A DNA stretch of 64,000 bases from Pedosphaera sp. (GTDB taxonomy: Bacteria; Verrucomicrobiota; Verrucomicrobiia; Limisphaerales; AAA164-E04). Position 1 is the first letter of the stretch. The number at the start of each line of letters is the position of its first letter. The stretch lies in contig NZFL01000011.1 in assembly GCA_002690655.1 (NCBI GenBank), positions 62,247-126,246 on the forward strand, given 5' to 3'. Shown here one piece after another: positions 27,166 through 35,255 of the stretch. The position numbers and the translations under genes are program-made. The notes beneath the pieces were generated by a model. It ran no database searches. It saw only the letters and a list, made by a program, of their open reading frames with translations, and was not told the origin of the DNA.

Positions 27166-27966
27166 TCAGAATCGCATTTTGGGATCCACCATGGAGCCGT
27201 GGACTTGAGTGTGACAGCCCGCAGTCCAACAACTGCCAGCCTGCATACTGAAACTATGGGGTGCTTTCCCTATGAAAATGTCTCCAGATCCCGGGAATTG
27301 AATTTGAGAATGACATTTGAGACAGAGATTGGAATCGCGTTGGATCAGCATTTTGGGGTTCACAGAGCCGTGTGGGTCATGGCATTCGGTACAACCTTCC
27401 CTCATGGCCTCATGCTCGAACACAAATGTGCGGGCCTGTTCTTGATGGCACTCTGCGCAGGATTGATTCAATCGGGCAAACGCAAGTCCTCCAAATGGCT
27501 TGCTCATGTCGCGACCATGTGGATCATGGCAGTCCACACAGTTCATTAAGTCCTCGAGTACTGGGTGGTGGTTGGGGAGATTGAACTTGGCGTGGATTTC
27601 CTGATGACATTCCATGCAGGCGGCTGAGTCATCCCCGGGATTGTGAATAAAGATCCCTTTTCCTCCACCTGCCTTGATGTGAAGGCTTCCGGGTCCATGA
27701 CACGATTCACAACCGGATGAACCGATAGATTCTTGATCATCCATATGAAATCTGGCGTGCGGACTGGAGGGGAAAACATCGACTATCGGAGTATGACAAT
27801 CAGCACACGCATCGTTTCCAGCGAAGGTTGCCCCTTCAATTTCAGGGGGACGAACAATGGCGACTTTGGTGGTAGTGCCACAAGAAGTACTTCCAAGACT
27901 AATCCAAAAAGCGGCGACTGCAGTGATGAGTCCTCCGCATATAGAGTGCAATTTCTTTTGGCTCAT
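27166..27966 (-). CDS. Multiheme c-type cytochrome (DmsE/MtrA-like, eight heme sites)
   Basis: A 266-residue exported protein. Seven CxxCH sites are readable (CADCH, CESCH, CMECH, CVDCH, CAECH, CTECH, CLKCH) and one CX4CH (CWTAGCH) near the end. The pattern CESCHGPGSLHIKAGGGKG, NCVDCHDPHG and GCTECHDPHGS follows the DmsE-type decaheme family with two sites missing. The N-terminus (LGSTSCGTTT) could be a lipoprotein signal, though it is not a clean lipobox. It would be a periplasmic electron carrier, probably docked in the adjacent barrel. Confidence 0.85.
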   Translation of the reverse strand: MSQKKLHSICGGLITAVAAFWISLGSTSCGTTTKVAIVRPPEIEGATFAGNDACADCHTPIVDVFPSSPHARFHMDDQESIGSSGCESCHGPGSLHIKAGGGKGIFIHNPGDDSAACMECHQEIHAKFNLPNHHPVLEDLMNCVDCHDPHGRDMSKPFGGLAFARLNQSCAECHQEQARTFVFEHEAMREGCTECHDPHGSVNPKMLIQRDSNLCLKCHSQIQFPGSGDIFIGKAPHSFSMQAGSCWTAGCHTQVHGSMVDPKMRF

Positions 27967-28063
27967 GAGTTAGATTTAGAATGAATGCTACGCAACCTAC
28001 TTATCATGCATATATTCTGCAACCATTTAGCAGCCCGGCTGATAATGTGTCAGTAAAGAAAGA

Positions 28064-29545
28064 TTAGTCCTTTTGCCTGAAAAGTCGGCTCAGCGTGGGA
28101 AGCATAAATATCACCAAGAGGACAGTAAGCATGGTAAGACAAAAGGGACGGGTCAGAAACGGCATCCAGTCACCTTCAGTTTTGATCAAGCCTGTTCGGA
28201 GGTTTTTTTCCACCATAGGCCCAAGGATGAGTCCCAGGATGAGCGGAGCCAGGGGGATGGCCAGAAGCTCGAGCCCAAATCCGATCAACCCGAACAGAGC
28301 CATGACATACACATCAAACATGCTGTTTTGGAGTGAATAGGCACCCACGACTGAAAATACCACGACAGCGGTGAGTACCCAGTGCCGAGGAAGTTGAAGG
28401 AGTTTGTCGAATGTTTTGATTCCGATCCAACCCGCTGGGAGCAATAAGATTTGCGTGATAAAGGCGATTGCAAAAATTGACTGAACCTGTGGTCCACTTT
28501 GTTCAAAGATCATTGGGCCGGGTTTGATGTCGTAAACCATCAGCGCTCCCAGCACGATGGCTGTCACGGCATCTCCTGGAATACCGAAGACCAGCGCAGG
28601 GATCCATGCGCCGCCAACCGCCGCGTTATTGGCACTTGTCGGCGCAATCACTCCTTCATCGCTTCCTGTGCCGAACTCTTCTGGAGATTTGGAAGTTTTT
28701 TGAGCAAGTCCATAAGCTCCCCACGCGGCAATATCCGCGCCGGCTCCGGGGAGGGCCCCAATCACCGTTCCCACCAAAGCGGATTGCCCAATCAATCGTT
28801 TTCTCTCCGTCAGGTTTTTCAATATGCTTTTGAATGGAATTCTGGTGCTCTTTGTGGATTTCAAATGATCTTGGCTGGACTTTGAGATGGATGGTTGCCA
28901 CAGATTTCGAAGCACTTCAGATAAACCGAATAATCCGATCATAACGGGGATGAACTGGACTCCATCCATGAGTTCGTTTTTACCATATGTGAATCGTTGT
29001 GCTCCGCTGACAATGTCAAGTCCAACAGTGGAGATGAGCATTCCCAAACTTGCCGCCAGGATGCCATTGAGTGTATTTCCTGCGCTGACCAAGGCACTCA
29101 GGCTGAGACCGAATATGGCAAGCCAGAAGTATTCAAAAGAACTGAACTTCAAAGCGAACTTGGCCAATTGTGGTGCAAGAAAAATCATCAGGATTACTCC
29201 AATCATACCGCCCACACAACTGCAGCAAAGATTCAAGTAAAGTGCTTGCAGGCCTTTGCCCTTGCGTGCCATCTGATGTCCGTCCAGTGTGGCTGCCGCA
29301 GATGCCGGAGTTCCGGGGATCCTCAGGTAAGTAGCGGGGATATCACCGGCAAAAATAGCGGTAAAACTGACTCCAATGATCATCGCCAAACCCGCATCGG
29401 CAGGCAGGTAATAGCTCAAGGGAACGATCAGGGCTACGGCCATGGTTGCCGTCAGGCCTGGAGTCGCACCGACAAAAATGCCAAATACCATTCCAAGCAG
29501 CCAGGGAATCAAGGTGCCTGGCTGAAATAGCTCAATCCAGTTCAT
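28064..29545 (-). CDS. tctA: Tripartite tricarboxylate transporter permease (TctA family)
   Basis: A 493-residue polytopic membrane protein with the TctA signature FVGATPGLTATMAVALIVPLS and FAGDIPATYLRIPGTPASAA near the N-terminus, and a second symmetrical GALPGAGADIAAWGAYGLAQ plus VFGIPGDAVTAIVLGALM. It would be the large permease of a carboxylate uptake system. The small TctB subunit and the binding protein TctC are not adjacent, which is unusual. The gene is on the same strand as the isomerase upstream (20 bases) and the cytochrome downstream (98 bases). Confidence 0.92.
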   Translation of the reverse strand: MNWIELFQPGTLIPWLLGMVFGIFVGATPGLTATMAVALIVPLSYYLPADAGLAMIIGVSFTAIFAGDIPATYLRIPGTPASAAATLDGHQMARKGKGLQALYLNLCCSCVGGMIGVILMIFLAPQLAKFALKFSSFEYFWLAIFGLSLSALVSAGNTLNGILAASLGMLISTVGLDIVSGAQRFTYGKNELMDGVQFIPVMIGLFGLSEVLRNLWQPSISKSSQDHLKSTKSTRIPFKSILKNLTERKRLIGQSALVGTVIGALPGAGADIAAWGAYGLAQKTSKSPEEFGTGSDEGVIAPTSANNAAVGGAWIPALVFGIPGDAVTAIVLGALMVYDIKPGPMIFEQSGPQVQSIFAIAFITQILLLPAGWIGIKTFDKLLQLPRHWVLTAVVVFSVVGAYSLQNSMFDVYVMALFGLIGFGLELLAIPLAPLILGLILGPMVEKNLRTGLIKTEGDWMPFLTRPFCLTMLTVLLVIFMLPTLSRLFRQKD

Positions 29546-29564
29546 CCTATGCTTGAGTTCATCC

Positions 29565-30518
29565 TCATTGAACCATGCTCAGAGCTTTGCGCAGGGATTG
29601 GGCGATGAAGCCAATGCCCTGTGAGCGTGGCATGTCCCTGAAGTGTTGGTTGAATGGTTCCGCCATCACTGGACCTCGAATCCCTTGTTGAGCTAATCCG
29701 TTCAGGAAACCTGCGGTGTCTATGACCCCAGTGGAGCAGGGCAATTCACGACGGTTGTCTTGTAGGAACGGTCGTTTGATTCCTGGTTGAGCGTCATTGA
29801 GTTCTATGCTTACCACATGTCTGGGTTTGAGTAATTTGAGGTCCTCGAGGTTATCTTGAGCGTTGTGCCAGTGCCAGCAATCCATGACCAGACCCACTGA
29901 GTCCAGTCCAATGGATTCAATGAGCTCCAGGCCTTCGCGTAAAGTGTGGATGAATGGGAATTTACGGCGATTGCGCAACGACTCGGTTCCAACATACTCC
30001 ATTCCAAACCGCAAACCGTGATCTGCAAGTATCTTGGAAATTTGTTTCAAGCGCATACTGTGTTGCTTGAAGTTTTCCTTGTAAGTCAACGTGCTATGGT
30101 TGGGCATGATGTGAGTGATGGCACTTGCGACGCCCGCCCTTTTCAGGGATTTGGCCACCGAGGGGAGACTTCGCATGTCATCCTGAAATCGACTTTCGTC
30201 TTTTCTGAATTCTACGGGCATGCTGGCCGTGCCCCACTTTAAATCAGCTTCCATTAATTGCTCCGCGTAGTTTTCATGCTCCGCATCGTTCCATTTCTTG
30301 ATTTCCTCAGTGTGAGCACCCACCGATTGAAAACCAAATTGCCTGGCCCATGAAATGGCCTCATTTTGATTGCCCTGAATGCCCAATTTCCAAACCGTGA
30401 GATCGAGGGTGAAGGGATCGGAAGCAGCCGCAGCGGTTGCCTGTTGATTGAATATTGAGGTGGCTGCAACGGCACCTGTTATTAAACCAGAGCGCCGCAT
30501 CCATTCTCGACGGTTCAT
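29565..30518 (-). CDS. Sugar phosphate isomerase/epimerase-like TIM-barrel protein, Tat-exported
   Basis: A 317-residue protein from the ATG at 30518, where the twin-arginine signal MNRREWMRRSGLITGAVAATS begins. The AP-endonuclease-2/xylose-isomerase-like barrel has acidic/His metal-ligand motifs such as FGMEYVGTES, LVMDCWHWHNA and VSIELNDA. An upstream ATG at 30629 would add 37 residues, but the only space for a promoter after the terminator at 30686-30715 favours the shorter form. The substrate is unknown; PVC genomes have many secreted members beside DUF1080 proteins, as here. Confidence 0.82.
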   Translation of the reverse strand: MNRREWMRRSGLITGAVAATSIFNQQATAAAASDPFTLDLTVWKLGIQGNQNEAISWARQFGFQSVGAHTEEIKKWNDAEHENYAEQLMEADLKWGTASMPVEFRKDESRFQDDMRSLPSVAKSLKRAGVASAITHIMPNHSTLTYKENFKQHSMRLKQISKILADHGLRFGMEYVGTESLRNRRKFPFIHTLREGLELIESIGLDSVGLVMDCWHWHNAQDNLEDLKLLKPRHVVSIELNDAQPGIKRPFLQDNRRELPCSTGVIDTAGFLNGLAQQGIRGPVMAEPFNQHFRDMPRSQGIGFIAQSLRKALSMVQ

Positions 30519-30685
30519 GCTGAAAATGGATTGTGTCTTATCCGAGTTTGGTCTGGGAGTGGTTGTTTGCATGCCTCCCTGATACTGGAAGCCGGGATTC
30601 AGGTCAATGTCAGGTTGGGCAGCATCCATGCATATGAATCCATTCCTTCATGCCTCGTGGGTCAATCTTCCATGTGCATGCAAAG

Positions 30686-30715
30686 AAAAAACCCGCTACA
30701 AACGTAACGGGTTTT
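30686..30715 (-). terminator. Rho-independent terminator after the DUF1080 gene
   Basis: The stem AAAACCCG..TAC / GTA..CGGGTTTT has a four-base loop and one mismatch, and on the minus strand ends in a T-run of six. It lies about 28 bases after the DUF1080 stop codon. Confidence 0.8.
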
Positions 30716-30742
30716 GCTTGTTCAATGAGTGTCTGGTTTCAT

Positions 30743-32053
30743 TTAACGCAGTGCTTTGATACGTATATTTTTGAAGGCAACCGGATCGCCGTGACCCGCA
30801 AACCCAAAATAACCCTCATACCGGTTCATACCCGGATGAGAGGAGCCTCCCATGAAATCCTTCACTTCCCTGAGGTCGTCATCAAGAATGGTAGTGCCAT
30901 TCAATACGACTTTAATCCTGGAGCCCTTGACTGTTACTTCCTGCTCATTCCATTCACCCACAGGTTTCAATGCACCTCTTTTGGCTGCGACCATGCCGTA
31001 AGCTGATCCGTGGTATTGACGTTTATCCAGCTTGGCATACTTATCCGCAGTATTATCGAGCACCTGGAGTTCGCACATGCCGTTGTAGGCTGTGTTACCC
31101 TGTCCCGGATATCGAATTGCCAGTCCATTGTTGCCGCCGGGAGGCAGTTTGAATTCGAGGCGAGCTACGAAATCAGTAAGGTTTTGATGATGGTAGATCG
31201 TCCCGCCGTTATTGGGTTTGCAGACGATGGCACCGTCTTTTACCTGATAATTGTCAACGGGTCCATTCCATCCGTCTAAATTTTTACCATTGAAAATGGG
31301 CTTGAACCCTGGCTCGGCGAGCATTTTCTCCACTTCGTTGTCTGGAATTTCTCGAACGAAAATGTTTCGCCAACGGATTTCTCCACCATGAGTTTGAAGT
31401 TGAACGGGGCCCTTATCCCAAAGTGGCTTGGATCGGTCCCAGAAATTTTCCATTTTGGCGTGCTCCACGACTAATTGATCATTCAGGTAAATGGTGGTGT
31501 AATCCTTAATCTGGATAATACGAAAGGAGTTCCACTCTCCAAAAGGACGGTCAGCCAATACCATGGGGTTTTTCCCCGGTGCTCCGGCACTGTTGTTCCA
31601 CAAGCCGCCTGATCCTTTGTCTGCATCGATGTTCCATTTTCCTCCTTCTTTGGTGTAATCCCAGATCTGAACTTGTGGGTTCCCTCGCAGGTAAATGCCG
31701 CTATCGGCTTTGGCGACGGTCTTGTAATCAATCAGGAATTCCATGTTGCCATAATCCTGGTCAGTTGTCAGATATACGCCGTGACCATCATTCACCAGTT
31801 CCCCGTTTTCAACGGTCCAGTGCTTTTTGACATCTTCCAGATCTTTATCCCTCTTGGTTTTGCGTTCTTCATCGGACATCGCCCAAAGCTTGCGGGGATC
31901 AAAATGACCCATGCCATGCCAGCCAGAAAGGTCTTTGCCATTGAACAACGCAGTGAATCCTGTAGGCGGTTGATTGAGTTCTCCTGCTTGCACTGCGTTC
32001 AAGCTGCCTAAACCGATGGCGCATGCAGTTAATAAGATAGTTTTGATTTTCAT
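30743..32053 (-). CDS. Secreted double-DUF1080 (3-keto-disaccharide hydrolase-like) protein
   Basis: A 436-residue protein from the ATG at 32053, with a signal peptide ending near AVQAGE. Two DUF1080 concanavalin-like domains follow each other. The first opens with GFTALFNGKDLSGWHG and includes DSGIYLRGNPQVQIWD. The second opens with GFKPIFNGKNLDGWNG and includes NGLAIRYPGQGNTAYNG and CELQVLDN. Some DUF1080 proteins hydrolyse 3-keto-glycosides; others are of unknown role. The next gene on the strand is the Tat-exported TIM-barrel protein, a frequent companion. Confidence 0.9.
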   Translation of the reverse strand: MKIKTILLTACAIGLGSLNAVQAGELNQPPTGFTALFNGKDLSGWHGMGHFDPRKLWAMSDEERKTKRDKDLEDVKKHWTVENGELVNDGHGVYLTTDQDYGNMEFLIDYKTVAKADSGIYLRGNPQVQIWDYTKEGGKWNIDADKGSGGLWNNSAGAPGKNPMVLADRPFGEWNSFRIIQIKDYTTIYLNDQLVVEHAKMENFWDRSKPLWDKGPVQLQTHGGEIRWRNIFVREIPDNEVEKMLAEPGFKPIFNGKNLDGWNGPVDNYQVKDGAIVCKPNNGGTIYHHQNLTDFVARLEFKLPPGGNNGLAIRYPGQGNTAYNGMCELQVLDNTADKYAKLDKRQYHGSAYGMVAAKRGALKPVGEWNEQEVTVKGSRIKVVLNGTTILDDDLREVKDFMGGSSHPGMNRYEGYFGFAGHGDPVAFKNIRIKALR

Positions 32054-32160
32054 GGTTTTGCTTTGGTCACAAAGGTTGCCTTCTGTGCTCATTGATGTGG
32101 ATTGATTGTCTAAGAAAGATGATGAAAAGCCAGCGTAAAATCAGTTGCGATGAGTTGTTT

Positions 32161-32880
32161 TCAATCTGTCGTCTCCTCAAGGATGCGCGTAATCGCCAGG
32201 GCCGCCTCTGCTGGATGAGGTGCAGCATAAATCGGACGCCCGATGACCAGTCGACTGGCTCCAGCTGCGATCGCCTCCTCAGGGCCCAGAGTGCGCTTCT
32301 GATCTCCCATGGCATCCTTTTGAGCGCGAATACCCGGGGTCACCAGGTGAACGGAAGGAGGCAACAGGCTGCGAAGCCGCGTCAATTCCAATGGAGAACA
32401 AACGAGTCCGCGCAATCCATGCAAGACGGCCATCTCAGCCAATGCTGCAACCTGATCTTCGACTCCATGCTTCACTCCGATTGCATTTAACTGGCTTTGA
32501 TCCATGCTGGTCAGTACGGTCACCCCCAGGATAACGGGGGGGGCGATTCCAAGGGACGAGGCTGTTTCCTGAGCAGATTGCTCGGCTGCTTTGATCATCT
32601 CGGAACCTCCAGCGCAATGAATGGTCATCCATTGTACATTCAGCTTGGTTGCGTTGACAACAGCTTTGGCGACAGTGTTGGGAATGTCATGGAATTTGAG
32701 ATCGAGAAATATTTCCTTACCGAGTGCCTGAATCGTTTTGACCGTCTTCGATCCACCGGCTGTGAATAATTCGAGCCCAATCTTGAAACCACCTACATGA
32801 GGATAAATTTCCTCTGCCAGTGCAATGGCCTTTTCAGGAGTGGGAACATCGAGAGCTGCAAGGATGGGATTGGATTGCAT
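32161..32880 (-). CDS. pyrF: Orotidine 5'-phosphate decarboxylase
   Basis: A 239-residue protein of the usual length. The signature DLKFHDIPNTVAKAV with catalytic Lys/Asp is at about residues 60-74. LAALDVP at the N-terminus, LVTPGIR and RLVIGRPIY are the other conserved blocks. It converts OMP to UMP, the last step of de novo pyrimidine synthesis, in the cytoplasm. It stands apart from other pyr genes and between two secreted-protein genes. Confidence 0.97.
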   Translation of the reverse strand: MQSNPILAALDVPTPEKAIALAEEIYPHVGGFKIGLELFTAGGSKTVKTIQALGKEIFLDLKFHDIPNTVAKAVVNATKLNVQWMTIHCAGGSEMIKAAEQSAQETASSLGIAPPVILGVTVLTSMDQSQLNAIGVKHGVEDQVAALAEMAVLHGLRGLVCSPLELTRLRSLLPPSVHLVTPGIRAQKDAMGDQKRTLGPEEAIAAGASRLVIGRPIYAAPHPAEAALAITRILEETTD

Positions 32881-32925
32881 GGGTATCTTTTTTGGAATAT
32901 TTGAACTGATGAAACTGGAACCCCG

Positions 32926-35157
32926 TCACAATCCAAGAGCACTCAGTTTGGACTCTATGGCTTCAGCCCAGAGTTCGTATCCCTTTTCACTTAAATGCAA
33001 AGCATCTGGCATCACAGAAGCAGGTAGGTTTCCTTCGTCATCAAGGAAAACATTTCCCACATCCATATAGTGAACATGGTTTCCATCATCAAAGCGTCGA
33101 ATGATCTGATTAATTCCCTGGTTGGTGATTCGTCCAGCATCATGTGGAGTGCGTCCGCGAGGGAATACGCCCATGAGCAAAACCTTCGTTTCGGGAGATT
33201 TCTCTTTCATGATCTCAAGAATGCGTTCTACACCAGCAGCCGTTTCAGCTGGTGCCTGCATCTTGTGTCCGGTGTTGTTCGTGCCGATCATGACCACCGC
33301 AACCTTCGGCTGGATGTTATTGAACTGCCCTTTGTTCAGCCGCCAGATGACATGTTCTGTCCGGTCACCACCGAAGCCCAGATTAACGGGTTTACGATCG
33401 GCGTAGTATTTGTTCCAGACAGATTTTCCATTGCCTTCCCATCCTTGAGTGATTGAATCACCAATAAAAGCCAGATCGATGTCGCCGTTCTTGACAATGG
33501 CTTTCTTGGCCTGGTCTCGCTCCCTCCACCATGATTCGTCTCCTCGGGTATTTGGTATGACTGCTGGATTGACATCGTAAAAACGTCGAATGTCATTGTA
33601 TCTGCGTTGGAGTCCTGCGAGCACATTGTTGTATGCCGGATCCTTATGCAGACTCTTCATTTCGTTTGGGTCCGTGAGAAGGTCGTAAAGGTTCCACTCT
33701 CGATTGCGAGGGAAATACATGAGTTTGTGTCGCTCGGTCCTCACACCGTCATGAATCGGAACTTCATGCACTGCCGCATTTTCATAGTAAGCATAATAAA
33801 TGGCATCTCTCCAGTCGGGTGTCTTGTTACCTCCGTTTTCAAACAGCGGTTTCAGACTTCGTCCCTGCATTTCTGTCGGTACATGGACTCCTGCTATATC
33901 GAGGAAGGTGGGCCCATAATCGATATTCTGAATCATGGCCTCAGATCGTGTGCCTGGGTTTACTTTGCCAGGCCATCGCACCAGAAACGGCATTTTCAAT
34001 GACTCTTCGAACATCCACCGTTTATCATACCAACCATGTTCTCCGAGGTAAAACCCTTGATCGGAGGAATAGATGACGAGGGTGTTTTCGGAAAGTCCAT
34101 TCTGATCCAGATAATTGAGAATACGTCCCACGCTGTCATCGACGGCTTGAACAGATCCAAGGTAATCGTGCATGTATCGCTGGTATTTCCACTGTGTGAT
34201 TTCCTTTTCTGACAATTTACCAGATTTCATTTTATGAATGAAAGATTGGTTTTCTGGTTCGTAATAAGTATCCCAAACTGCCTTTTGCTCGGCATTCATG
34301 CGGCGGTATTCGCCATTGCCCAGGTTTTTAAAATGCTCGGTAAATTGATTTTCACCATGCAATTTGGTGTCATGCCCCCAGTGGAAATGATCCTTCAAAG
34401 TCATTTCGTTTTCCTTGAGCAGCTTGGATCTACCTGAATAGTCATCAAAGAGGGAGGCAGGCTCAGGAATTGTTCCCATTTTGTAACGCCCGAAATGCCG
34501 GGGGTGAGGAGACCAGTTGCGATGAGGCGCTTTATGCTGACACATGAGCATGAACGGTTCGTCACTCTCTTTTTGATCTTCCATCCAATCAAGTGCCAGA
34601 TCAGTAATCAAGTCGGTGCAATACCCCTGATACCTTTTTCTCGAGCCATCCATTTGGATCAAGTCCGGGTTGTAATAACTTCCCTGCCCGGGAAGAATTT
34701 CCCAATAATTAAATCCTGTTGGGTTGGTGCCCAGATGCCATTTACCGATCATGGCCGTCTTGTAACCGGCTTTTTGCAGGATTTTTGGAAACGTTGTTTG
34801 ATTGCCATCGAAGCGATCGCCGTTGCGCAGGAATCCATTTGAATGACTATGCTTGCCCGTCAGGATACATGCACGCGAGGGACCGCAAATCGAATTGGCA
34901 CAAAATGAGTTCACATAAAGTGCTCCTTCATGGGCTAAACGGTCGATATGCGGAGTCTGGTTTACTTTCGATCCGTAAGCGCCTATTGCCTGCACTGCAT
35001 GATCATCGCTGAAAATAAAGACGATGTTAGGACGCTTTGATTTGGCAGCCTGTGAAGAGTCTCCCTGAAGCATACCGATGACAAGCAGCACAGATAGACC
35101 ACTCCATTGAAGAAAGATCATGAGCCGGCGCAATAAACAGCGAAAAGGATTCTGCAT
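32926..35157 (-). CDS. Sulfatase fused to a C-terminal SGNH hydrolase
   Basis: A two-domain exported enzyme. In the 771-residue full frame the sulfatase has the metal site FSDDHAVQ (D79, D80) and CGPSRACILTGK with C119 as the formylglycine site. It ends about residue 580. An SGNH domain follows: FIGDSITQG (Ser596), GFGGDRTEH, MIGTNN, and the Asp-His pair in MPDALHL (D746, H749). Both active sites look complete. The ATG at 35157 is preferred over 35241 because it leaves 98 bases before the divergent ClC gene. It probably removes sulfate and acyl groups from one polysaccharide. Confidence 0.92.
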   Translation of the reverse strand: MQNPFRCLLRRLMIFLQWSGLSVLLVIGMLQGDSSQAAKSKRPNIVFIFSDDHAVQAIGAYGSKVNQTPHIDRLAHEGALYVNSFCANSICGPSRACILTGKHSHSNGFLRNGDRFDGNQTTFPKILQKAGYKTAMIGKWHLGTNPTGFNYWEILPGQGSYYNPDLIQMDGSRKRYQGYCTDLITDLALDWMEDQKESDEPFMLMCQHKAPHRNWSPHPRHFGRYKMGTIPEPASLFDDYSGRSKLLKENEMTLKDHFHWGHDTKLHGENQFTEHFKNLGNGEYRRMNAEQKAVWDTYYEPENQSFIHKMKSGKLSEKEITQWKYQRYMHDYLGSVQAVDDSVGRILNYLDQNGLSENTLVIYSSDQGFYLGEHGWYDKRWMFEESLKMPFLVRWPGKVNPGTRSEAMIQNIDYGPTFLDIAGVHVPTEMQGRSLKPLFENGGNKTPDWRDAIYYAYYENAAVHEVPIHDGVRTERHKLMYFPRNREWNLYDLLTDPNEMKSLHKDPAYNNVLAGLQRRYNDIRRFYDVNPAVIPNTRGDESWWRERDQAKKAIVKNGDIDLAFIGDSITQGWEGNGKSVWNKYYADRKPVNLGFGGDRTEHVIWRLNKGQFNNIQPKVAVVMIGTNNTGHKMQAPAETAAGVERILEIMKEKSPETKVLLMGVFPRGRTPHDAGRITNQGINQIIRRFDDGNHVHYMDVGNVFLDDEGNLPASVMPDALHLSEKGYELWAEAIESKLSALGL

Positions 35158-35255
35158 CTCCAAAGACTCTAAAAGACGAGCCCAGTAGTCAAGCCAGTCC
35201 TTTCTGTTCAATCGATACTCGTTATTTAAAATTGTATCCATTATAACCTGATTAC

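Noticed and set aside
28997-29530. Plus-strand frame of 177 residues opposite tctA
   Set aside because: It is polar, Gln/Ser-rich shadow sequence of a membrane-protein gene on the other strand.
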